From positions 4,216,001 through 4,280,000 of the forward strand of contig CM057844.1 of the NCBI GenBank assembly GCA_030068075.1: a stretch of DNA of 64,000 bases. Reading direction: 5' to 3'. Source of the DNA: Paguma larvata (lineage: Eukaryota; Chordata; Mammalia; Carnivora; Viverridae). Under the pieces are notes generated by a model. It was given only the letters and a program-made list of their open reading frames with translations, did not search any database and was not told the origin of the DNA. Positions 60,601 through 64,000 of this stretch are shown here, piece after piece (within the stretch, counting starts at the first letter, position 1; each line of letters starts with the position of its first letter). The translations under genes were made by a program, and so were the position numbers.

Positions 60601-63600
60601 AATAACAAATGTTTGTGAGGATGGAGAGAAAAGGGGACACTCGTACACTGTCAGTGGGAATGTACACAGTGCAGCCACTATGGGAAACAGTATGAAAGTT
60701 TCTCAAAACTTAAAAACAGAATGGTCCAGCAATTCCCACTTCTGGCTATCGATTCGAAGAAAACAAAAACACCAATCTGAAGAGATACATGCACCCCTAT
60801 GTTTACTGCAGCATTATTTACAGTAGCCAAGATATGGAAGCAGTCCAAGTGTCCTTCGACAGACGAATGGGTAAGGGTAAAGAAGATGTATATAACGAAA
60901 TATTACTCGGCCTTAAAAAAGAGCAAAAGCTTACCATTTCCAAAAACATCAATGTACCTACAAGGTATTATGCTAAATGAAACAAGTACCAACAGAGAAA
61001 GACAAATACTGTATGGTTTCACTTTTATGTGTAAAAAAACCCAAACAAACCCCAAAACAAATGAACAAACAAAACAAAACAGAAACAGACTCATAGATAT
61101 AGGAAATAAATTGTTGGTTACCAGAGGGGGAAGCAGGTGAGGGGGCAGCTGAACTAGGTGAAGTGGATTGAGACGTATATGCTTCTAGTTATAAGTCAGT
61201 CAATGGGTATGTTATACAGCACAGGATTATACTCAATAGTACCGTAGTAACTTTCTATGGTGACAGATGGTAATGAGACTTATCATGGGGATTATTTCAT
61301 AACGTATAAAAATACCTAATCACTATGATGTACACCTGAAACTAATAGGGTATTGTATGTCAATTATACTTCAATAAAAAATACATAAATACATAAAAGC
61401 CATTTATCAAATAAAAAAAAAAAGAAAATAACAAATGTTGGCAAGGATGTGAAGAAATTGTAACCATCGTGCATTGCCTCACTTTTCCTCTGGATGATTT
61501 ATTCTACAATGATAGAAAGCAAGACATCTGCACACTTATATATTTACTTACTTAACACAGAAGTATACTTACTTATATACTTATATTTTTACTTTACCGC
61601 CTTTTATTCTCCATTGTCTCCACTCTCTGTAATCTAAGCATTCTCCACAAAGCACCTTCAAAAACAACCTAAGACTCCAATCCATTTACATATAACAAAA
61701 CATTACCACAGAGCACAACACTTGCTAACCTCAATCAATAGGTTGTATTTCTCATTATCGTTCCATTAAAGAAATAATGAAATGTCTTTCACTACATAAA
61801 CTAAAAGTCAACCCTAAAAATCTCATAAATTGATTTTCAATTTGTAAATTATTAATCCCCCTTTGTCTCACAATTCTGAGTCACGTTATTGGTCATCTGT
61901 CCCAGAGGAAATAACTAAGGAAAGAGTGAAAACATGACTTTACCAAATGTGATTATTTTAGAAAAATAGATGGGGAAGAAAAGGTTAAAGAAAATGATTT
62001 GCTGAAAGGGGCTTTGGCATGAAACAATAGTTGATTTACTGTGTGACGGAATTCTTTATTTTGTTTTACATTAAGTCATCATCACACATTTGCTGAGTGG
62101 TAAACAGCACCTTAAATTTAATACTAATTTAAAATTGACGTTCTTACAAAAACTGTAAACAGAAGGAATGAGAAAATAATAGCTAACTAAACAAACAGAA
62201 AATGATTACTCTTAAGTACTTAAAACTAAATTTCTTATACATTTTTCATTTTCAAATTTCCATGGAGTATAAGCAGATCTCCACATGGACACAATCATGT
62301 TTCTATATTTCTCAGCAATCTTACAAGTTGCCAATGAGCTACAGACTGGAAGGAGCAAGTCCCAAGTCCCATTCATCAATTACAAAAGAGAAAAAAGACA
62401 AAATGATTAATCTCTTTCAATATAATTTCCTGTTGACCAGAATGTTACTATTAAAATTACTACTAATCACTGATAATCCTAGGTTGGATGGAAAAAAAAT
62501 CAAATTTTTACATGTAATTCTTAAAATATTTAACTTTTTTAAAAAAAGTTTATTTATTTTGAGCGAGAGAGAAAGTGTGAGTAGGGAGGGGCAGAGAGAA
62601 AATCCCAAGTAGGCTTCGAACTGTCAGCGCAGAGACCAATACTGGTGTCGAACCTTCATGACCGGAGCCAAAGTTGGTTGCTTAACCGACTAAGCCATCC
62701 AGGTGTCCCAAAATATTTATCTTCTACAGAAATTCTTTCTTCCCATAAATCATGTTTTCTCAGAGTTTACCAAAAGGAGAAAATTATTTTAACAAAAAGA
62801 AATAATGTCTAAATTTTACCTTGCCACGCATATTTCTTCCCATTCAAATCAATAGCAAAATCTTCAGGGTAGAAGTCAATTATACTAGAATCCTGTATCA
62901 GGGAGAAAAATAAAGATTCAAAACAAAAAGTCACACATGTCTAAATTATAAAGAATCTGACATTTCTTTCATTCATGTTATCAGGCCTGATGAGAAAATG
63001 AGGTTTTATTCCTTTAAAAAATGTTACTAAGATATCAGGTCATTAATCCCAGTAGTAAAACAAAATTGACAATTTTATTTTAAAAAATGGTTGGGGGGTG
63101 GGGCAGAGACATTGTTATAGAAGAATTTTAGAACTGACAACCGTGAGCCCAAGATAGTCAATGAAGAGTTTATGGATGCTAATAATTCCTACTTCCTGTC
63201 GAGGTCTCCTGCTTTTTATCTGGCACTCAAAACAAGTACAGAGATGATCTTAGGTAGCCCAGTCTGAACTCTAGTAGCCACCTCACATGGTGAGAATAAA
63301 TAAAAATAATAACTAACAGGTAGGCTGAGAACAAAGTAACTATTACAAGAATTTCTCCTAGGGGCCCCTGGGTGGCTCAGTCAGTTAAGTGCCCGACTTT
63401 GGTTCAGATCATGACCTAAGAGTTCACGAGTCTGAGCCCCACACTGGGCTCTCTGGAGTAAGAGAACCTGTTTCAGATCCTGTGCTCCCCCCGCCCTCTG
63501 CCCCTCCTTCACTCACGTGTGCTCGCTCTCAAAAATAAAAATAAACATTAAAAAAAAAATTTCTCCTAAATACTTTATTTGCTGGGTAGCATTCTGATGG

Positions 63601-64000
63601 CTAAGGAAAGTAGAAAAAAAATATAAAGAACTCAATACTTTTACTTTGTTTCTGGACTTCACTGTTTACTATGAGAGACAAAAGCAATTATGACCAATGT
63701 TAGTGAAATGTATGACAAAAACCCAGTTATCAACACACTCAAAATACTAAGACACTTACAGGATCACTCATGAGCTTCCGCCATGATGGAGGTAGAAAGT
63801 TACCACTTGCAGCTGGAAAAACTCCCATAAGTTGTTCCAGGGGTTTAAACTGCAAGAAAGAAAAAAAGCTTAAGATAAAATAGACAACTTTTATCTAAGC
63901 CAAAATTCTATGAATTCTATGACTCTAAATAACTAAGCTTACCGGTTTAGTGCCCTTCTCAAAATCAGATGGCATGTCTGCAATTCCTTCAAAGTCTGAA
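23147..64000 (-). CDS. XRN2: 5'-3' exoribonuclease 2, C-terminal 378 residues (13 exons, partial)
   Basis: Nuclear 5'-to-3' exonuclease that degrades RNA downstream of cleaved poly(A) sites and helps release RNA polymerase II ('torpedo' termination), and trims rRNA and snoRNA precursors. Thirteen minus-strand exons, all with GT-AG borders and matching phases, encode roughly residues 573-950 by human numbering. The first nine or so complete the second conserved catalytic region (segments such as [30 protein letters not shown] and [17 protein letters not shown]). The last four form the flexible Pro/Gly/Arg-rich tail ending [10 protein letters not shown]. The active-site Asp/Glu cluster is encoded beyond the right edge. 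The reading frame is intact throughout, so this is the real gene and not a retrocopy. Differences from human recalled from memory are few and mostly in the tail. Confidence 0.97.
23213..25449 (-). other. XRN2: XRN2 last intron
   Basis: 2.2-kb intron, repeat-poor. It holds only the probable MIR-type fragment near 24190-24300. No other exon is visible. Confidence 0.85.
24190..24300 (+). mobile_element. Probable MIR-family SINE fragment
   Basis: CCCCAGCTCTGCCAC followed by GGGTTTCAGTTTCC and GAGGTGTTCGGACTTAAAAT resembles an ancient MIR/MIR3 end (CAGTTTCCTCATCTG..., GGTTGGACTAGATGA). It is strongly diverged, and the call rests on memory of the consensus. Confidence 0.4.
25450..25588 (-). CDS. 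XRN2: XRN2 exon (window exon 12, penultimate)
   Basis: 139 nt encoding (R)[19 protein letters not shown] through [20 protein letters not shown] to RQ. Acceptor TTCACAG, donor CAG|GTGATA. The open frame runs past both splice sites, so flanking codons are intronic. Confidence 0.96.
27692..27922 (-). mobile_element. L1 3'UTR fragment
   Basis: On the minus strand it reads as the end of carnivoran L1: GGTGATGGGGATTAAGGAGT, then TATTGTACACCTGAAACTAA and TATGTTAACTATACTGGAAT with an A-rich tail. It is truncated to about 230 bp. Confidence 0.85.
28768..28893 (-). other. Unassigned terminal-exon-like segment with a predicted membrane helix
   Basis: On the minus strand, a polypyrimidine stretch and CCCAG (acceptor-like, AG at 28894-28895) are followed by 41 open codons and TAG. 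The start reads [13 protein letters not shown], then a hydrophobic run of about 23 residues ([20 protein letters not shown]) and the end TAFVNPAD. Codon third positions are mostly C, G or T, as in real genes. An in-frame TGA lies nine codons upstream of the acceptor. I do not recognise the family. It could be the last exon of a nested gene, an alternative XRN2 3' end, or the tail of a decayed retrocopy. Joined to XRN2 in the native phase it would be read in a different frame that soon stops, so it is not a simple XRN2 exon in this frame. The frame just upstream (minus strand, reading [19 protein letters not shown]) is also open, which leaves room for a frameshifted pseudogene. Confidence 0.4.
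29070..29215 (+). mobile_element. MIR fragment
   Basis: TTTCCTCATCTGTAAAAAC, then TGCTAGGAAGAATAAATGAA and a GCAGACAACAAACATCAGTG-type end follow the MIR core and tail (CCTCATCTGTAAAATGG..., GAGGATTAAATGA...). Confidence 0.65.
30550..30613 (-). CDS. XRN2: XRN2 exon (window exon 11)
   Basis: 64 nt encoding (N)[18 protein letters not shown] then FD, plus two bases of Arg. Acceptor TTTCAG, donor ACAG|GTAATA. It is isolated between introns of 11.1 kb and 5.0 kb. Confidence 0.95.
30660..30975 (+). mobile_element. L1 ORF2 fragment
   Basis: Contains AAGGCAAGGGAAACAAAAGC, TATTGGGACTATATCTGAAT and AAAGAACTTCTACAACTCAA, all standard L1 ORF2 3' phrases, ending in an A-run near 30930-30945. It is broken by several in-frame stops. 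Confidence 0.8.
34318..34397 (+). mobile_element. Extremely truncated L1 insertion with target-site duplication
   Basis: About 80 bp matching the very end of L1 (GATGAGCACTGGGTGTTATA, then an ATAAATTATTTAAAAATAAAA tail). Flanked by the 15-bp duplication AAAAAAATTAAATGG at 34303-34317 and 34398-34412. Confidence 0.85.
34552..34715 (-). mobile_element. Older CAN-SINE
   Basis: Minus-strand copy with diverged head GGGTGCCTGAGTGGCTCAGT ending at 34715 and an AT-rich tail. It keeps TCTTGATTTTGGCTCAGGTC, typical of older carnivoran subfamilies rather than the felid one. Confidence 0.8.
35798..35985 (-). mobile_element. CAN-SINE inside L1
   Basis: Minus-strand copy ending GGGGTGCCTGGATGGCTCAG at 35985. 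The L1 sequence AGCAAACAT appears on both sides (from 35787 and 35986), marking the target-site duplication. Confidence 0.85.
36281..36484 (+). mobile_element. CAN-SINE (felid type) inside L1
   Basis: Plus-strand copy starting GGGGCACCTAGGTGGCTTAG. Flanked by a 17-bp duplication of L1 sequence (AAAAATCAACTACGTTT at 36263-36279 and AAAAATCAACTGCATTT at 36485-36501, two mismatches). Confidence 0.93.
37536..37743 (-). mobile_element. CAN-SINE inside L1
   Basis: Minus-strand copy with a long T-run (about 20 T) at 37536-37555 and a diverged head at about 37743. The 5' head has lost the usual GGTGGCTCAG box. Confidence 0.8.
38989..39230. mobile_element. Tigger/pogo-type DNA transposon remnant (non-autonomous)
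   Basis: 242-bp element with terminal inverted repeats: CAGTAAAACCTTGGATTG at the left and its complement (ending AAGGTTTTACTG) at the right. The right flank is TA; the left flank is CA, a likely decayed TA. There is no transposase reading frame. The internal sequence (GAGCAAACATTT-like, TCACATGACTACAGCTGAGT) fits a carnivoran Tigger-derived short element as I remember it. Confidence 0.8.
39611..39831 (+). mobile_element. CAN-SINE (felid type)
   Basis: Plus-strand copy from GGGGTGCCTGGGTGGCTCAG through a CTCTCTCTCT stretch to an AAAATAAACAAACACTTT tail. It has an extra GGGTTCAG-like duplication in the middle. Confidence 0.92.
40400..40610 (-). mobile_element. CAN-SINE (first of a back-to-back pair)
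   Basis: Minus-strand copy with T-rich tail at 40400 and head ending GGAGCACTTGGGTGGCTTAA at 40610. Only about ten bases separate it from the next copy in the same orientation. Confidence 0.92.
40621..40858 (-). mobile_element. CAN-SINE (second of the pair), expanded GA tract
   Basis: Minus-strand copy whose CT-rich part is expanded: on the plus strand about 50 bases of GAGAGA with interspersed C, then GAGCGAGCGCGCCCG. The open frames here encode RE repeats and are not proteins. Confidence 0.9.
41764..41891 (-). CDS. XRN2: XRN2 exon (window exon 10)
   Basis: 128 nt from (G)[19 protein letters not shown] through [20 protein letters not shown] to S, plus one base of Asn. Acceptor TTACAG, donor TCAA|GTAAGT. 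This is the start of the Pro/Gly/Arg-rich tail. Confidence 0.96.
42866..42997 (-). CDS. XRN2: XRN2 exon (window exon 9)
   Basis: 132 nt from (R)[19 protein letters not shown] through [20 protein letters not shown] to FRTL, plus two bases of Gly. Acceptor GGGCAG, donor TTGGG|GTGAGT. Confidence 0.96.
43095..43163 (-). CDS. XRN2: XRN2 exon (window exon 8)
   Basis: 69 nt encoding (S)[19 protein letters not shown] and PGA, plus two bases of Arg. Acceptor TTCTAG, donor CAAG|GTAACA. A 99-nt intron separates it from the next exon. Confidence 0.96.
45735..45793 (+). mobile_element. L1 3' end fragment (old)
   Basis: GTTTACTGTATGTCAACTGT then TCCTCAATAAACTGCTTTAA matches the typical end of older L1 elements. 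Short and diverged. Confidence 0.5.
45804..46008 (+). mobile_element. CAN-SINE with target-site duplication
   Basis: Plus-strand copy from GGGGAGCCTCGGTGACTCAG to an AAAATAAATAAGTAAACATT tail. TCCATCCTT flanks it at 45795-45803 and 46009-46017. Confidence 0.93.
47950..48520. repeat. Possible ancient dispersed repeat
   Basis: Phrases such as GAACGAGCATTCCAAACAA, GACACAGAGGTCAGTG-like text and GGAAGTCACTACAGTAATTC resemble the antisense of the ancient L2-like repeat at 2310-3195. Divergence is high and the family call is weak. Confidence 0.3.
48559..48599 (+). repeat. (TG)n microsatellite
   Basis: About 20 uninterrupted TG units in the XRN2 intron. Confidence 0.95.
50726..50782 (-). CDS. XRN2: XRN2 exon (window exon 7)
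   Basis: 57 nt encoding (Q)[18 protein letters not shown] plus two bases of Ser. Acceptor CTTTAG, donor TCAG|GTAAGT. The residues AAI differ from the TVV I recall in human. Confidence 0.94.
51035..51320 (+). mobile_element. Old L1/HAL1-type fragment
   Basis: TTCAATTTCATTAGTAATCA, AAATTGACAAAAATTAAGGT and CACTTTGGAAAAATATCCAA follow the L1 ORF2 C-terminal region. Strongly diverged. Confidence 0.55.
51971..52050 (-). CDS. XRN2: XRN2 exon (window exon 6)
   Basis: 80 nt encoding [20 protein letters not shown] then EAVLPD plus two bases of Gln. Acceptor TTCCACAG, donor CCA|GTAAGC. An old L1 fragment begins only about 20 nt beyond the acceptor on the intron side. Confidence 0.96.
52066..52780 (+). 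mobile_element. Old L1 3' end, interrupted
   Basis: Runs from ATATATCCAAAAGAATGGAA through CATCAACAGATGAATGGATA and CATGATTCCATTTATAAGAG to a 3'UTR (TGGTTTTTAAAAGTTAAAAT). A younger L1 tail in the opposite orientation is inserted at 52440-52616. Its left end lies about 15-20 nt from the XRN2 exon acceptor at 52051. Confidence 0.8.
52440..52616 (-). mobile_element. 5'-truncated L1 tail with target-site duplication
   Basis: On the minus strand it reads AAGAGACTCTTAAATATGGA to a poly(A) tail. The 11-bp duplication CATTTAATATT is present at 52429-52439 and 52617-52627. Inserted into the older L1 in the opposite orientation. Confidence 0.88.
52849..52946 (-). CDS. XRN2: XRN2 exon (window exon 5)
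   Basis: 98 nt encoding (T)[19 protein letters not shown] and [13 protein letters not shown]. Acceptor CCCCCCAG, donor GAG|GTATGG, a slightly weak donor. Lys here replaces an Arg that I recall in human. Confidence 0.95.
53041..53222 (-). mobile_element. CAN-SINE, short form
   Basis: Minus-strand copy lacking much of the CT-rich part. Flanked by ATCTAAATTTT at 53030-53040 and 53223-53233. Confidence 0.88.
54049..54132 (-). CDS. XRN2: XRN2 exon (window exon 4)
   Basis: 84 nt encoding (G)[19 protein letters not shown] and YPDLTPEE. Acceptor TCCCAG, donor GAGA|GTAAGA. The upstream intron (54133-62819) is the one packed with L1 copies. Confidence 0.96.
54430..54590 (+). mobile_element. Probable MIR fragment
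   Basis: TCCTTGGGCAAGCCAGTTAA and a TCTTCCAGCTCTAAAACTG end are MIR-like (GTGACCTTGGGCAAGTTACTTAA..., CCAGCTCTAA). Confidence 0.5.
55445..55540 (+). mobile_element. MIR fragment
   Basis: GGGTTCAGATCTTAGTTCTG, GCTGTGTGACTTTGATCAAG and ACTTAAATTCTCTG match the MIR core in order. Confidence 0.65.
55641..55850 (-). mobile_element. CAN-SINE flanked by long direct repeats
   Basis: Minus-strand copy with its head ending GGGTGCCTGGGTGGCTCAG at 55850. TTGCAAGTACACATG occurs on both sides (55614-55628 and 55882-55896), but about 30 bases beyond the SINE head on the right. Confidence 0.9.
56130..57120 (+). mobile_element. Old L1 ORF2 C-terminal fragment, split by a SINE
   Basis: AAACAGTTTGGTACTGGCAT, CTTACACCATATGCAAAAAT, AAAATTGGACTTCATCAAA and, after the SINE, TTTTTGTGTATCAAAAGACA follow L1 order. 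It lacks the 3'UTR and ends near 57120, where a second L1 piece starts again further upstream in the consensus. Confidence 0.8.
56594..56803 (+). mobile_element. CAN-SINE (felid type) inside L1
   Basis: Plus-strand copy starting GGGGCGCCTGGGTGGCTCAG, close to consensus. The flanking L1 phrase ATTTAAAG recurs on both sides (56585-56592 and 56810-56817). Confidence 0.94.
57125..61400 (+). mobile_element. Old L1 copy, interrupted by a younger L1
   Basis: First part 57125-57659 covers ORF2 up to CATAATACTCCTAGAAGA. The second part 60156-61400 resumes at the same point (CCTAGAAGAAATCATAAACT) and continues through ORF2 end and 3'UTR (GATGTACACCTGAAACTAAT, CAATTATACTTCAATAAAAA). Open frames such as 60452-60826 are remnants with frameshifts. 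Confidence 0.85.
57660..60155 (+). mobile_element. Younger 5'-truncated felid L1 inserted in older L1
   Basis: 2.5 kb beginning inside the reverse-transcriptase domain. The catalytic FADD motif is encoded at about 58195-58206. It continues through the ORF2 C-terminus (open pieces 58818-59045 and 59218-59586) and the 3'UTR to an A-rich tail at 60155. The duplication TCCTAGAAGA lies at 57650-57659 and 60156-60165. A 24-A run at 58244-58267 and several frame breaks make it inactive. Confidence 0.88.
62533..62709 (-). mobile_element. CAN-SINE with target-site duplication
   Basis: Minus-strand copy with its head at 62709 (GGGACACCTGGATGGCTTAG on the minus strand). AAAATATTTA flanks it at 62523-62532 and 62710-62719. 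It lies 100 bp from an XRN2 exon. Confidence 0.92.
62820..62892 (-). CDS. XRN2: XRN2 exon (window exon 3)
   Basis: 73 nt encoding [20 protein letters not shown] then YAWQ, plus one base of a Gly codon. Acceptor ATACAG, donor CAAG|GTAAAA. Confidence 0.96.
63361..63558 (+). mobile_element. CAN-SINE with target-site duplication
   Basis: Plus-strand copy starting GGGGCCCCTGGGTGGCTCAG, with an A-rich tail. ATTTCTCCTA flanks it at 63351-63360 and 63559-63568. Confidence 0.95.
63760..63849 (-). CDS. XRN2: XRN2 exon (window exon 2)
   Basis: 90 nt, 30 codons from [15 protein letters not shown] to SWRKLMSDP. Acceptor TTGCAG, donor CCT|GTAAGT. Phase 0 at both ends, so skipping it would keep frame. Confidence 0.96.
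63943..64000 (-). CDS. XRN2: XRN2 exon (window exon 1, cut by edge)
   Basis: Encodes [19 protein letters not shown] (about residues 573-591), then donor CCG|GTAAGC, phase 0. The exon continues past the right edge. Confidence 0.95.

Larger units (their letters stand above)
54133..62819 (-). other. XRN2: XRN2 intron between window exons 3 and 4
   Basis: 8.7-kb intron, most of it nested L1 at 56.1-61.4 kb, all in the plus orientation, antisense to XRN2. It also carries three SINEs and two MIR-like fragments. The stretch 61,400-62,530 shows nothing else recognisable. Confidence 0.85.

Noticed and set aside
58818..60980. Open frames matching L1 ORF2 as host genes
   Set aside because: They are pieces of truncated, frameshifted L1 copies with poly(A) tails and target-site duplications.
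23147..64000. XRN2 as a processed pseudogene
   Set aside because: Introns with intact GT-AG borders separate all 13 exons, and no frameshift or stop occurs in the joined frame.

Overview
The window is nuclear DNA from a carnivoran mammal, almost certainly a cat (Felidae). It is full of tRNA-Lys-derived CAN-SINEs whose body reads like the felid subfamily (SINEC_Fc type: lysine-tRNA-like head, a segment carrying GACAGCTCAGAGCCTGGAGC, CT-rich stretch, A-rich tail), plus felid-type L1 3' ends. Two vertebrate genes are recognisable and both are split by GT-AG introns. There are no bacterial genes, CRISPR arrays or recognisable proviruses.

Layout. Positions 1-14,500 are intergenic: L1, L2-like and SINE copies, a CA/TA-rich minisatellite, and long stretches with nothing recognisable. 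Positions 14,976-16,296 (+) hold NKX2-4, an intact-looking two-exon NK-2 homeobox gene inside a CpG island, with a perfect CRE about 400 bp upstream. A second CpG island at about 20.2-21.1 kb has no gene assigned to it. From 64,000 down to about 23,040 on the minus strand lie the last 13 exons of XRN2, the nuclear 5'-3' exoribonuclease. They encode the C-terminal 378 residues and the stop codon; the rest of the gene lies beyond the right edge. All 13 exons keep frame across every junction. The order NKX2-4 > < XRN2 (tail to tail) matches the known human chromosome 20p11 arrangement.

The XRN2 introns carry most of the transposons: nested L1 copies at 56-61 kb, an L1 with three SINEs inserted at 35.6-37.9 kb, a Tigger-like DNA transposon remnant at 39 kb, and many SINEs with clear target-site duplications. 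By contrast, 12.1-27.7 kb around NKX2-4 and the XRN2 3' end has no recognisable lineage-specific SINE or L1, as expected near a dosage-sensitive developmental regulator.

The least explained signal is a 42-codon exon-like segment at 28,768-28,893 (minus strand, in an XRN2 intron). It has a good splice acceptor, an open frame predicted to form a membrane helix, and a stop codon; I could not assign it. Other points of note are an NKX2-4 protein about 44 residues shorter than I remember for its orthologues, the orphan CpG island, and an L1 lying about 20 nt from an XRN2 splice acceptor. I found no convincing new multi-gene system. Family assignments and human comparisons come from memory, not from a search.
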